64,000 nucleotides of DNA from Actinoplanes derwentensis. GTDB lineage: Bacteria > Actinomycetota > Actinomycetes > Mycobacteriales > Micromonosporaceae. The notes under the pieces were generated by a model. It had not been told where the DNA came from and did not search any database. It saw only the letters and a list, made by a program, of their open reading frames with translations. Both the position numbers and the translations under genes were made by a program. The stretch is from positions 10,272,001-10,336,000 of the forward strand of contig NZ_LT629758.1 of NCBI RefSeq assembly GCF_900104725.1, written 5' to 3'. How positions within the stretch are numbered: the stretch's first letter is position 1; each line of letters opens with the position of its first letter. Shown here one piece after another: positions 36,101 through 44,997 of this stretch.

Positions 36101-39100
36101 CCACCACCACCGCTCACACCGAGACGTCCGGTCTGACCACCGCGATCACGAACATCAACACACTCGGCCACAAGGCGCAGACCGTGCTGAACCCCGCGTG
36201 GGGAACGGTCACCGCCAGCGTGGACACCAACGACAAGCGCACCGACGTCGTCCTGGATCCGCTCGGCCGGGTCGCCCAGGTCTACCTGCCGGACCGCCGG
36301 CTGGCCGCAGGCATCCCCAACCACCGCTACACCTATCTGGTCTCCAAGAGCGCGCCCACCGCGGTCAAGAGCGAGCTGATCAACAACGACGCCACCTACA
36401 CGATCAGCTACCGGATCTTCGACGGCCAACTACGGCCACGCCAGACCCAGGCCGAAGGCGCCGGCGGAGGTCGGCTCATCACCGACACCTTCTACAACGG
36501 CACCGGGAAGGTGAAGGAAAGCTGGGCGGCATATCACGCCACCGGCGCTCCCTCGGCCACCCTCGTCAACTCGGTGCCCACCAGTGTCAACGGGCAAAAC
36601 TTCTACACCTATGACGGCGCCGACCGGCAGGTCATCGAGGTGTTCGCCGTCGGTGACACGGCGAAATGGCGTACCACCACCAGCTACGGCGGAGACCGGG
36701 TCAGCGTCGACCCGCCGGACGGCACCGCCGCCACCACCACGATCAGTGACGCCCGAGGCAACACCACCGAACTGTGGCGCTACCGCGGGCCGTCGGCCAC
36801 CGGCACACACGACGTCACCGAATACTCCTACGACACCGCCGGCCGCCTGACCGGAATGACGGAGCCCGGCACCCGGACCTGGAAGTACCTCTACGACCAA
36901 CGAGGCCGCAAGACCAGCGCGACCGACCCGGACGCCGGCACCTCCACCTACACCTACGACGACCTGGGCCGGATGCTCACCTCCACCGACGGGCGGGGCA
37001 CGACACTCACCCACAAATACGACGACCTCGGCCGCAAAACCGACCTTTACCAGGGGAGTACACAGCTCTCCCAATGGGTGTACGACACCGCCTACACAGG
37101 GCAGTTGTACTACAGCCGCCGCTTCGTAAGCGCCACCAACTACTACACGACGGTCTATCCGACCCGGGACACCTTCTACCGGCCCACCACCACCAGATAC
37201 GGCATCGCCGGAGAAAGCAGCGCCCTCAGCAAGACCTACGCCTTCACCACCAGCTACAACAACGACGGCTCGGTGGCGGGCTACAGCCTGCCCGCAGCCG
37301 GTGGACTGGCCGCCGAGAACATCGCCGTCACCTACGACGCCCTACGCCAGCCGATCGCGATCACCGGCAACACCCCTTACTCCACCGGCTACCTCTACTC
37401 CACCACCGGCAAGCTGCGCCAACTGGAAGCCGGAACCGGCACGGTCAAGACCTGGAACACCTTCGAGTACGAGGCCGGCACCAACCGACTCAAACGCAAC
37501 TACCTGCTGCGTTCCACCAACGCCAGCTATGTCACCGACGTCGCCTACGACTACGACGACGCCGGCAACGTCGTCTCGATGCTGGACACTCCCGCCAGTG
37601 CGACCCCGGACCAGCAATGCTTCACATACGACCATCTCGCTCGGCTCACCGATGCCTACACCACCACGGCGACCGGTGACGACCCCTGCGCCACCGCTGC
37701 ATCAGCCGAATCTACCGGCGGTCCGGCACCCTACTGGCACAGCTACACCTATGACGACAGCAGTAACCGCGACACCGAGACCATCCATCCGACCGGAGTC
37801 GGAACCGCGAAAACCCTCCGGACATACTCCTACGCCACCGGCGGCAACCGCCTGAACAATGTGAACACCGTTGTCGGCACTACGACCTCCGACGCCACCT
37901 ATACCTACGACGACGGCGGAAACACCAAGACCAAGCCCACCGCCACCGGTGCCGGCAGCCAGACGCTGACCTGGGATACCGAGAACCGGCTGGCGTCCAG
38001 CACTGAGAACGGCACGACCACCACTTACGCCTACGACGCCGACGGCAACCGGCTACTGCGCCGCGAGGCCGGCTCCATCACGCTCTACCTGCCCAATCTA
38101 GAGCTCAAACTCACCACCAGCACCGGGGCGGTGACCGGAACCCGCTACATCGACCTCGGCGGCGGCCTCACCGCCGTCCGCACCAACAACGGCGTCACCT
38201 TCACCGCAGCCGACCACCATGGCACCGGTGGCACCGCCGTCGACGCGGTTACCGGTGCCGTCACCAAACGCCGACACACCCCATTCGGGACGAGCCGCGA
38301 CATTAGTTCGATCGCCTGGGTGAGCGACCGTGGCTTCCTCAACGGCACCACTGACCCGACCGGAATGACCCACCTCGGCGCCCGCGAGTACGACTCCACC
38401 ACCGGCCGCTTCATCTCGGTCGACCCGCTACTCGACCTCACCGATCCCAGCCAGTGGAACGGCTACGCGTACGCCCACAACAACCCGGTCACCTACAGCG
38501 ATCCCACCGGGCTACTTCCCCCATGCGGTCGAGCGGACGAACCCCCGTGCCCCGACCGCACCCCCGACAACGACACCGAAACCCCGGGCAGCGAAGACGA
38601 TGAACCCGGCGGTGGCAGCGGCGGCGACAGCAGCGGCGGCGGCAGCAGCGGCAGCAGCGGTGGCGGCAGCAGCGGCAGCAGCGGTGGCGGCGGCGGCAGC
38701 GGTGGCGGCAACGATGTCAATGGTGTGCTCAAGGGGGCCGGCGAACAGGCCGTCGAAGTCCTCAAGACGCCATTGCACATCATCGAAGGCATGTACGAGT
38801 GCGGCAAGAAGTACTGGCACCCGATGTGCCTCGGCCCCGGGGCCGTGATCTTGAACGCTTCCGCCGACCCCGCCGGTGCAGTCGCTGGAATGTGGGAGGG
38901 CACAGTCGGCCCGATCCGCGACGACTGGAACAGCGGCCAAAAGGACGAGGCCGTCGGACGCGGCTTCATCATGGTTCTTGAGGCTGTCGTCGGCGGAAAA
39001 GGCGCCGGAACACTGAGCAAACTCGGCCGCAACGTGGCAGCCGGGGCAGGTAAGACCTGCAAGGCCTGCGGCGTAGTCGCGGAGAAATGTAACAGCTTCG

Positions 39101-39822
39101 CCGTGGGAACGATGGTGCTGATGGCAGATGGAACCGCCAAAGCGATCGACGAGGTCGTGGTGGGCGACGAGGTCGTCGCCACGGACCCGATCACCGGTGA
39201 GACGCGGGCGAAGGAAGTCACCGCCGAGATCGTCGGCAACGGCGTCAAACACCTGGTGAAGTTGAGCATCAAGTCCGAAAGCGGTGACGAGGCTGAGGTA
39301 ACAGCTACCGACAGCCACCCCTTCTGGGTCCCCGCCACCGGAGAGTGGGTGGACGCCACCGACTTGCGACCAGGGGAGTGGCTGCGGACGAATGTCGGCA
39401 CCCGTGTCCAGATTGACCGCGTAGAACGGTGGACGGAGCCACACACCACCGTCCACAACCTCACAGTCACCGATTTGCACACGTACTATGTGCTCGCCGG
39501 AAACATCCCGGTGCTTGTCCACAACGCTGGTGGGGACAAGCTACGGCCTGACTACAATGCGGAAGGCCCTCATACCACGTTCCTTCGCGACAGAGGAACC
39601 GGCCAGATCAAGAAATGGGCGACTTGGATTCCGCAAACGAACCCTCGCAATCCAGCGCCCTGGGAGATGGTGGAGCGATTCGATTTGCAGGGTCCGACAC
39701 ATACCAATAGGGACGGAACTAAAGTTCCTACGCCGCATATCAATTTGCCCAATGGTGGCGATGCGCGTCCGGCTCAGCCATGGGAAATTCCGGGGAGTGG
39801 TGTTGCGCGACCGAGTTGCTGA
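33133..39822 (+). CDS. RHS polymorphic toxin with HINT domain and type-24-like toxin tip
   Basis: 2,229 residues, secreted (MNDSPLQSSARRLLAAALTG, cleavage after AYA near residue 33). About residues 240-420 form the SpvB/TcdB-like shell start, then many YDxxGR RHS repeats to about 1735, and the RHS core motif GAREYDSTTGRFISVDPLLD with DPTG near 1793. A Gly/Ser linker follows (1826-1858), then a HINT pre-toxin domain (about 1985-2132, CNSFAVGTMVLMADG to the cleavage motif VLVHNAGG). The last 97 residues, with HTTFLRDRGTGQIKKWATW, WIPQTNPRNPAPWEM and RPAQPWEIPG, match what I know as polymorphic toxin type 24, a predicted nuclease. The RHS shell encloses the toxin and HINT is thought to release it. 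The immunity gene overlaps its 3' end. Confidence 0.88.
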   Translation: MNDSPLQSSARRLLAAALTGTLLTTMIAVPAYAATPTEVGRPDVEGADRTATISGTVKGRARPADPVGAAAVTNAGPAAWPSAGKSSIAVTTATSAAGGQARTAQTAAQVEVLDRAAARAAKVTGVLLQVAGSPAQQQQLTVDYSSFAGAYGGSYGSRLTLSRLPDCALATPDKPECAPEPLKTTNDTEKQTLSAQVTLPATASTLTVAVAAADASAQGTYDATPLKTSSSWTMGLSSGQLSWSYPMRVPPVPGTLTPDVALSYSSQAMDGQTAATNNQGSWIGAGFTYEPGYIERRYKSCDDDGHENKGDLCWGTHNATMVLGGTSTELILDDTTGKWRSASDNNAKIEKTTGAANDDDNGETWKVTTTDGTQYFFGLNQLPGWTTGKDETNSVWTVPVFGDDDNEECHKDTYTGSWCQQAWRWNLDHVIDPHDNVMSYFYVKETNHYARNGDTDVNGTPYTRAGYLERIDYGQRAGAVYSSTAPARVVFGVAERCIPTSTFACGPADLTDDTATRWADVPWDRNCAASKKCADEQTSPSFWTRKRLTTVTTQILSGSSHTDVDEWKIDHLFTDNGDASRSLWPTTIVHTGKVGGTKALPAVDLTAVQRVNRVDVIGDGIAGLARPRLATVTSETGATMSIIYSQQQCDAANLPAPGKSTKRCFPVKWNPPGAEEPITDWFNKFVVEQVTDGDLTAGSPDMVTSYEYLEDAAWNHTDADGITESKYLTWGDWRGYGKVRVRKGDGQTMTTRTDYTFLRGMHGDKDPDGGTRDASVTDSTGATFTDYDEYSGKQLESILYNGTAVVSKTVTEPWRYRTATRARSWGTDHAAYSGSDVTRTYIALAAGGWRTTKTVTTFDTDTDADAGTQYGRVIRIDDFGDTTVGGDNRCTRTTYADSTNRWMLAYPARVETVAVNCSATPNRATQVLSDQISLYDGTTTTGAAPVTGDVTTAKVLANHDGTTATYVTTQRGEFDKYGRGERLIDAKGFATTTAHTETSGLTTAITNINTLGHKAQTVLNPAWGTVTASVDTNDKRTDVVLDPLGRVAQVYLPDRRLAAGIPNHRYTYLVSKSAPTAVKSELINNDATYTISYRIFDGQLRPRQTQAEGAGGGRLITDTFYNGTGKVKESWAAYHATGAPSATLVNSVPTSVNGQNFYTYDGADRQVIEVFAVGDTAKWRTTTSYGGDRVSVDPPDGTAATTTISDARGNTTELWRYRGPSATGTHDVTEYSYDTAGRLTGMTEPGTRTWKYLYDQRGRKTSATDPDAGTSTYTYDDLGRMLTSTDGRGTTLTHKYDDLGRKTDLYQGSTQLSQWVYDTAYTGQLYYSRRFVSATNYYTTVYPTRDTFYRPTTTRYGIAGESSALSKTYAFTTSYNNDGSVAGYSLPAAGGLAAENIAVTYDALRQPIAITGNTPYSTGYLYSTTGKLRQLEAGTGTVKTWNTFEYEAGTNRLKRNYLLRSTNASYVTDVAYDYDDAGNVVSMLDTPASATPDQQCFTYDHLARLTDAYTTTATGDDPCATAASAESTGGPAPYWHSYTYDDSSNRDTETIHPTGVGTAKTLRTYSYATGGNRLNNVNTVVGTTTSDATYTYDDGGNTKTKPTATGAGSQTLTWDTENRLASSTENGTTTTYAYDADGNRLLRREAGSITLYLPNLELKLTTSTGAVTGTRYIDLGGGLTAVRTNNGVTFTAADHHGTGGTAVDAVTGAVTKRRHTPFGTSRDISSIAWVSDRGFLNGTTDPTGMTHLGAREYDSTTGRFISVDPLLDLTDPSQWNGYAYAHNNPVTYSDPTGLLPPCGRADEPPCPDRTPDNDTETPGSEDDEPGGGSGGDSSGGGSSGSSGGGSSGSSGGGGGSGGGNDVNGVLKGAGEQAVEVLKTPLHIIEGMYECGKKYWHPMCLGPGAVILNASADPAGAVAGMWEGTVGPIRDDWNSGQKDEAVGRGFIMVLEAVVGGKGAGTLSKLGRNVAAGAGKTCKACGVVAEKCNSFAVGTMVLMADGTAKAIDEVVVGDEVVATDPITGETRAKEVTAEIVGNGVKHLVKLSIKSESGDEAEVTATDSHPFWVPATGEWVDATDLRPGEWLRTNVGTRVQIDRVERWTEPHTTVHNLTVTDLHTYYVLAGNIPVLVHNAGGDKLRPDYNAEGPHTTFLRDRGTGQIKKWATWIPQTNPRNPAPWEMVERFDLQGPTHTNRDGTKVPTPHINLPNGGDARPAQPWEIPGSGVARPSC

Positions 39823-40111
39823 CGGAAATTTTGACTATCTAGTGAACTGGTACGCCGCCCAGTGTGACGGCGAATGGGAACACGAGTATGGGATCCGACT
39901 TGAAACTCTGGATAATCCCGGCTGGAGTATCAGCATTGACTTGTCGGGAACCTCTGCTGAGGGGAGGATCCAAAAAATGAGCAGACGAGAAATTGGCGAT
40001 AGAAAGTGGATCATTTTCGAGTCCACCGGTATCTCATTCGAAGCAAGCTGTGATCCGCTTTCGCTTCAAGAAGTGGTTGAAGAGTTCAGGATTTTTGTGG
40101 AATCCCAGTAG
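39800..40111 (+). CDS. Imm53-like immunity protein
   Basis: 103 residues. The motif NWYAAQCDGEWEHEYGIRLE followed by TLDNPGWSISIDL is the signature of the Imm53 immunity family. It begins at GTG 39800 (TTG 39803 is possible) after GGGGAG at 39792-39797 and overlaps the toxin stop by 23 bp, so toxin and antidote are co-translated. GC content falls noticeably from about 39540 to 40110 compared with the rest of the RHS gene, as expected for an exchangeable toxin-immunity tip. It should bind the toxin tip in the cytoplasm. Family assignment rests on motif memory. Confidence 0.8.
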   Translation: MLRDRVADGNFDYLVNWYAAQCDGEWEHEYGIRLETLDNPGWSISIDLSGTSAEGRIQKMSRREIGDRKWIIFESTGISFEASCDPLSLQEVVEEFRIFVESQ

Positions 40112-40240
40112 CTGCATCGGCGCGTATGAAGGTTGGATGGCTCGACGGTCTGACCCTCGAGGCCTATCACGGGCAGCGGGTGGGTCGCGCTCTGTAGTGA
40201 CTCATCCGCTGTCGTGTGTTGGGGCACGGCCGTTTCAACA

Positions 40241-40487
40241 TCATCCGGTGAGGCCGAGGATGGTGAATGGCCTGGTCATGTCGCGGTTGGCCCAGCGGGT
40301 GGCTTCGGTGATGTCGGTGCGGCCGGCCAGGCGTAGGGCGTTGATGGCGAGGTTGCGTAGTGAGGCCAGGACGCGGGGTCCGGAGCGGGTGCGTACGCGG
40401 GAGTGGTCCTCGCGGTAGCAGGTGTCGCGGATGAAGTGCAGGGTTTCCGTGAGCCACCCGTGGTGCACCCGAAGTCGTGTTGGTCTT
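40241..40487 (-). pseudogene. ISAs1-type transposase, C-terminal fragment
   Basis: Reads HHGWLTETLHFIRDTCYRED, then HSRVRTRSGPRVLASLRNLA and INALRLAGRTDITEA, the C-terminal end of ISAs1-family transposases. The DD part and the left half of the IS are absent. It starts abruptly at the end of the serine recombinase fragment (stop at 40488-40490). It belongs to a different ISAs1 subgroup from the intact copy at 364-1575. Confidence 0.7.
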
Positions 40488-41686
40488 TCATCGTGGGTCG
40501 TCTCCTTCGGGCTGAGCAGATGGCTGGGTCCAGCGGGCTCGGGTGTAGTAGCCCGGTGGTCGGGCGCGGCGTTCGCGTAGGCGTTGGAGTTCGGCGTCGT
40601 CGGCGGTGATGATCCAGTATTTGCCGTCGGGGTGATGCCGGGCGGTGACCCAGCCTCGGTATATCCAGTTATAAACGCTGGCGGTCGGCATGCCCAGGAC
40701 GGCGGCCAGACCGGTGACCGACCACTCGTGGGCGCCGGTGACGCCCGAGGCACTGGGCTTGGCTCGTGTCGTCGGCACACGAATGCCGTGCTGGTTGATC
40801 AGGTGCCGTACTTGGGCGGGCCCGAATCGGGTGGTGCGTTTCGGGGGTTTCAGGCCTTCGTCGTTGAGCCGGTCGGCGATCTGCCGGGTGCTGTGCCCGG
40901 CTTCGGCGAGTTCGGTGATGCGGGCCAGCATGCGGGGGAAGTAGGACAGTTGGTCCATGCGTCCGACCGGCCGGGTGGCCTGTCCGGTGGTCTCGTGGCC
41001 GCCGGCCCAGCGGATCGTGACGTCGACGAGTTCGCTGTCGGCGACGACCGCGACGGTGATCTTCTCGATCACGGTGCGCAGGATCTCCTTGCGGTCGTCG
41101 ATGCTGGTGGTGGGTGCGTGCCAGACGGCGGGCAGATGCTCGGCCAGAGTGCGGATCGCGTCGCGTTCGGCCGGGGTCAGGGTCGCGGGGCGGGTGTCAC
41201 GGAATCGCTGGTAGTCGCCGTCGAGGCGATCGGCCTCGGCCAGCGCGGTCTCCCAATCCTTCTCCAGCTGACGCACCACGAGGCGGTTCTCCGGTTCGGC
41301 CAGCTGGTATTGCCTGCGGGCCCGGTCGGCGTCGTAACGGGCCCGTTCCAGGCGCTGGCGCCACACCTTGTCCACCGTGGCGCGTTCGGCTTCGGCCTGC
41401 GCAGCGGCCGACAGCGACACCTCCAGCCCAGCCGGGGCGAGTGCCGTGAGGACCTGGCCGGTGACGTAGGCGTCCAGGGCGGGACCGGCGATGTGCTGGC
41501 ACGGATCGCCGGTGCCGTAGTTGATCGGCAGGTAGGCGCAGACGTAGCCGTGAACCGTGGTCCGCGAGGCCGGGCTGTGGTAGCGCACGACCATGCGGTG
41601 CCCGCCGCAAAGTCCACAGTGCAGCAACCCGGACAACAGCGCCGATCCGCCGCGCGGGGCACCCGGAGCCGCGGCGACCTTGTACC
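40488..41686 (-). pseudogene. Large serine recombinase, C-terminal part
   Basis: About 400 codons of the DNA-binding part of a large serine recombinase: the zinc beta-ribbon (LLSGLLHCGLCGGHRMVVRY, then YVCAYL and a later Cys), a long coiled coil (RQRLERARYDADRARRQYQL), and the domain following DRKEILRTVIEKITVAV. The tail adds HTH-like segments (HSTRQIADRLNDEGLKPPKR and VTGLAAVLGMPTASVYNWI). The N-terminal catalytic resolvase domain is missing, since the frame is entered from IS copy B at 41687. The element it once moved cannot be identified. An open frame joins it to IS sequence, but that join is not a real fusion. Confidence 0.75.
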
Positions 41687-42872
41687 TGCCGAAAAGTACA
41701 TCCGCGCTGTTCAGGCGGCATGCTCGTACTCGTGGAGGATGCCGCCGAGGCGGTCGCGTCGGCGGATGTCGAGTCGGGTGAGCCGGTCCGGGTCGGTGAT
41801 GGGTGCGGGCAGCGGGGTCAGTGGCCGGGCGTTGGCGATGCCCTGGTGTGGTCGGTGTTCGTTGTAGAAGGCTTCGTACTCGCGCAGCGCATGCAGCAGA
41901 TGCCGTTGGTTGAGGATCAGGGTCTGGTCGAGGAGTTCGCGGCGGCAGGTCCGGACCCAGCGTTCCATGATCGCGTTCATCCGGGGCATCCGTACCCCGG
42001 TGAGCACCACGTCGATGCCGGCGTCGGCGAGGATGGTGTCGAACAGGGCCGGATACTTGCCGTCGCGATCGCGGATCAGGTATTTGACCTGGCAGCCGGT
42101 GTCTTCGAGGTCCATGACCAGGTTGCGGGCGGTCTGTGCCACCCAGGCGGCGGTCGGATGGGCGGTGGTGCCGAGGATCCGGATGCGGCGGGTGGTGTGT
42201 TCGATGACGGCCAGGACGTACAGCTTGGCGCCGGTCAAGGCGGTCGTTTCGAGGAAGTCCGCGGCGATGATCGCGTGGCCTTGGGACCGCAGGAACACCG
42301 CCCAGGTGTTGCTGGTGCGCTCGGGTGCCGGTTCGACACCGGCACCCTTGAGGATCTCCCAGACCGTGGAGGCGGCGACCTTGACGCCGAGCACAAGGAG
42401 TTCGCCGTGGATTCTGCGGTATCCCCAGGTGCTGTTCTCCCAGGCGAGGCGCAGGACCAGCCGGCGGATCGACCGGATCGTTCGGGGCCGCCCGACCCGG
42501 CGGGGCCGGGAACTCCGGGCGTGCCGGTGGGCGATCAGATCGCGGTGCCAGCGCAGCACGGTCTCCGGGCGTACCAGTAGCCGCAGGTGATTCAGTGCAG
42601 TTCGCGGTAGCGGGTGCAGCAGGGCCGCGAGCCAGGCCCGATCCGCTGGGGCGAACCGGACCCGTTCGCCGTGCAGGTGCCGTTCGAGCACCATGATCTG
42701 GTGCCGCAACGCCAGGATTTCGGCGTCCTTGTCGCGGTCGCTCATCGGTAGCAGCCGTAGCAGGGCGAGGGTGTTGGTCACGCCGAGGTACGCCAGTCGA
42801 AACAGCACACGTCATCCTTGCGCAGTGCTCGGCGTAGATCACGGTCACGGCCCGGCGGAGAGGCCCTTGGCC
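41687..42872 (-). mobile_element. IS copy B, right end replaced by IS6
   Basis: Left end TGCCGAAAAG at 41687 matches the ends of copies A and C. It contains a complete transposase and about 60 bp of leader, then breaks off at the IS6 end (42873), so it lacks its own right inverted repeat. Confidence 0.7.
41711..42808 (-). CDS. Integrase-core (rve) transposase of IS copy B
   Basis: 365 residues, close paralogue of the transposase at 23740-24837 with identical length and scattered substitutions (for example AFYNEHRPHQGIANARPL against HHHNQHRPHRGIANARPL). The DDE residues are kept: IIAADFLE, LIRDRDGKYP and RMNAIMERWVRTCRREL. It begins LFRLAYLGVTNTLALLRLLP. The coding sequence looks functional, but the element has lost its right end to IS6, so it can probably move only in trans or not at all. 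Confidence 0.85.
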   Translation of the reverse strand: MLFRLAYLGVTNTLALLRLLPMSDRDKDAEILALRHQIMVLERHLHGERVRFAPADRAWLAALLHPLPRTALNHLRLLVRPETVLRWHRDLIAHRHARSSRPRRVGRPRTIRSIRRLVLRLAWENSTWGYRRIHGELLVLGVKVAASTVWEILKGAGVEPAPERTSNTWAVFLRSQGHAIIAADFLETTALTGAKLYVLAVIEHTTRRIRILGTTAHPTAAWVAQTARNLVMDLEDTGCQVKYLIRDRDGKYPALFDTILADAGIDVVLTGVRMPRMNAIMERWVRTCRRELLDQTLILNQRHLLHALREYEAFYNEHRPHQGIANARPLTPLPAPITDPDRLTRLDIRRRDRLGGILHEYEHAA

Positions 42873-43716
42873 GGCTCCGTTGCGTTGTTGGATCGGGAGA
42901 CGCGTTCAGCCCGGCCAGGTGGCGTGGTCAGATCGCCGTGGTGAGTTCAGCGAACGCGACGGTGACTCGTAGTCGAGGGTGTTCGTCGGCGGCGAGTTCG
43001 TAGTGTCCTCGGTGTAGGTTCTGGACGAAGGCGTGTCCGGCGATGATGGTCTGGGCGGTACGGTCGGTGCGTAATCCGCGCATCGATCGGAGTCGGTGTT
43101 TGAGCCGGCTGTGATCGGCCTCGACGGGATTGTTCGCGTACTGCTCGACGTGATGCCAGGCGGCCGGGATCAGGTCGGCGAGCACGGCGGGGTAGACCGC
43201 TGCGGCGTCGGTTACCACCTCGACAGGCACCGTTTTGAGGGTGGCGAGGGCGCGGGTGAAGAACCTTCGGGCCGCCGCACCGTCCCGGCGGGCGGACACC
43301 AGCACGTCGATGACCTGGCCGTGCTGGTCGATCGCCCGGTACACGTACCGCCAGACACCGTTGACCTTGACGTAGGTCTCGTCGACGAACCAGCGGTCAC
43401 CCGGCGAACGCCGAGCGAAGCGGGCAGCGTCTGCCAGCAGTGGGGTGAACCGCTGTACCCACCGGTACACGGTGACGTGATCCACCTTCACGCCGCGTTC
43501 GGCGAGTAGTTCCTCGACGTCGCGGTAGGACAGGTTGAAGCGCAGGTACCAGCGCACCGCCATCACGATCACCTCCGGTGGAAACCGGAAGCCGGCGAAC
43601 GCCGAAGACGGAGCAAACCACGAACGCGACCGGGATGACGACCTCACCGATCAACTGTGCCGGAGCACGCGGCCAACCCGACACCACAGCACCCGATCGC
43701 TCAATGCAACAGCGCC
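42873..43716 (-). mobile_element. IS6-family insertion sequence
   Basis: 844 bp. The ends are GGCTCCGTTGCG (42873 inward) and GGCGCTGTTGCA (43716 inward), matching the GGxxCTGTTGCA type of IS6 ends. The 8 bp outside differ (CCTTGGCC left, TCTCGGTG right), so there is no target duplication, which is what replicative IS6 deletion or rearrangement leaves. It separates two broken copies of the same IS (B and C). Confidence 0.8.
42928..43647 (-). CDS. IS6-family transposase
   Basis: 239 residues, typical length. The motif order is FRFPPEVIVMAVRWYLRF, the HTH (LSYRDVEELLAERGVKVDHV), then the DDE triad D89 (RWFVDETYVKVNG), D147 (VEVVTDAAAVYP) and E176 (NNPVEADHSRLKHRL), with the family signature MRGLRTDRTA after it. 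It looks intact. IS6 elements move only by replicative transposition and make deletions and cointegrates, which explains the flanking scars. Confidence 0.9.
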   Translation of the reverse strand: MRSSSRSRSWFAPSSAFAGFRFPPEVIVMAVRWYLRFNLSYRDVEELLAERGVKVDHVTVYRWVQRFTPLLADAARFARRSPGDRWFVDETYVKVNGVWRYVYRAIDQHGQVIDVLVSARRDGAAARRFFTRALATLKTVPVEVVTDAAAVYPAVLADLIPAAWHHVEQYANNPVEADHSRLKHRLRSMRGLRTDRTAQTIIAGHAFVQNLHRGHYELAADEHPRLRVTVAFAELTTAI

Positions 43717-43938
43717 TCTCGGTGTCCTTGTCGCGGTCGCTCATCGGTAGCAGCCGCAGCAGGGCCAGAGCGTTGGTCACACCGAGGTAGGCCAGTCGCA
43801 GCAACACAACCAATCATCCTCGCGGAACACTCCGCAGAGAAACATCGTCGAGGTCCGGTCCCCGAGACCAGCCCGGGGCCAGGCCACACGCTGGGGCGAT
43901 CGAGATGGCGGTGACCAATGCGGATGAGGTTCTCGGCA
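43717..43938 (-). mobile_element. IS copy C, remnant (transposase N-terminus and right end)
   Basis: Retains the first about 31 codons of the same transposase (LLRLAYLGVTNALALLRLLP and MSDRDKDTE), its leader and the right inverted repeat (TCGGCA end at 43938; compare 24967). The rest is cut off by IS6 at 43716. As its retained part overlaps that of copy B, B and C are two different copies brought together. Confidence 0.65.
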
Positions 43939-44144
43939 CCCGCAGCGTCGAACACCGTCACTGCCGACGTTGTACCCACAGCGTCAGGTCTACTGGTACC
44001 AGCCAGCCACAGGGCTGCCTCGTCGACTATCGTCCGTCGGTCGGCGGTCTGGCCGTGGAACCGGGAGGCTGCTCGGTGTTGGCGCGACAGTCCACCGCCC
44101 TGCGCCCCGGCCCACCAGGACGATCCATGGCGAGGGGCCGTCTC

Positions 44145-44948
44145 TCACCGGACGGCGTCCTGGGCCTGGAGATCGGTTATCAGCCGCTTGGTGGCCAGCG
44201 TGCTGACGACGGCGGCCGCCTGGTTGGGGCGTCCGGGGATGCTGAGGACGTCGCCGCGGCCGAGCGCCTTGACGCCCTCCTCCGCGACGGCCTCCGCGCT
44301 CAGCCACATGGGCCGTGGCAGAGCCCGGAGTGCCTCTTCCCGGTCCAGGCCCGCGGCCTCCGCAAAGCCTGTGTCGACAGGCCCAGGGCACAGCAGCGTA
44401 GCGGTCACGCCCGTGCCGGCAAGTTCGGCTGCCAGCGTGCGGGTGTACGAGAACACGAACGACTTGGCAGCCGCGTACGCCGCCTGACCCGGCACCGGCT
44501 GGAAGGCTGTAGTCGACCCGACGTTGAGGACCGCGCCGCGGCCACGAGCGACCATGCCGGGCACGAAGCGCGCACAGAGATCGGCCACCGCCAGCGCGTC
44601 GACCTCGATCATGGCGAGTTCGGCGCCCGGATCGCACTCCGCGATGGGGCCGCGTGTCGAGTAGCCGGCGTTGTTGACGAGGATGTCGGTGACAAGCCCC
44701 AGTTCGCCGATGCGATCCGGCAGTGCGGCACGGCTTTCGCGATCGGCGAGGTCGGCGGCCAGCACGACGGCGTTCACCCCGTACTCCCGCAGCTCGCCGG
44801 CGGTCTTCGTGAGCCTGTCCACGTCACGCGCGACGAGCGTGACACCGTAGCCGTCTCTTGCCAGGGCGTGTGCCACCGCCTCGCCGATGCCGGACGACGC
44901 GCCGGTGACGATCGCGGTACCGTCCCGTCTGGCCGGGGGAAGTGCCAT
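44145..44948 (-). CDS. Short-chain dehydrogenase/reductase (SDR)
   Basis: 267 residues, classical SDR size. NAD(P)-binding TGASSGIG at 15-22, NNAG at 92-95, and the catalytic S145 (NVGSTTAF), Y158 and K162 (AAYAAAKSF). The substrate is not predictable; such enzymes reduce ketones or oxidise alcohols on sugars or polyketides. It is the last gene of the minus-strand biosynthetic operon, after the glycosyltransferase remnant, and lies beside IS copy C, so the left end of the cluster may be eroded. Confidence 0.88.
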   Translation of the reverse strand: MALPPARRDGTAIVTGASSGIGEAVAHALARDGYGVTLVARDVDRLTKTAGELREYGVNAVVLAADLADRESRAALPDRIGELGLVTDILVNNAGYSTRGPIAECDPGAELAMIEVDALAVADLCARFVPGMVARGRGAVLNVGSTTAFQPVPGQAAYAAAKSFVFSYTRTLAAELAGTGVTATLLCPGPVDTGFAEAAGLDREEALRALPRPMWLSAEAVAEEGVKALGRGDVLSIPGRPNQAAAVVSTLATKRLITDLQAQDAVR

Positions 44949-44997
44949 GTGATCAGCGTTCCTCTCGATCGGGGTGGCGGGTCCGGGCCCTGCAACA

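Noticed and set aside
38600..38848. Alanine-repeat protein in another frame
   Set aside because: It is the shadow of the Gly/Ser linker of the RHS protein (GGC and AGC codons read out of frame).
40488..42848. Single 786-codon frame joining a serine recombinase to IS copy B
   Set aside because: The N-terminal part is an out-of-frame reading of the IS transposase gene. Only the part below 41687 is recombinase, so this is a chance read-through and not a fusion protein.
41687..43938. Composite transposon formed by IS copies B and C
   Set aside because: The two copies each lack one end and are separated only by an IS6 element. There is no cargo and no flanking target duplication.
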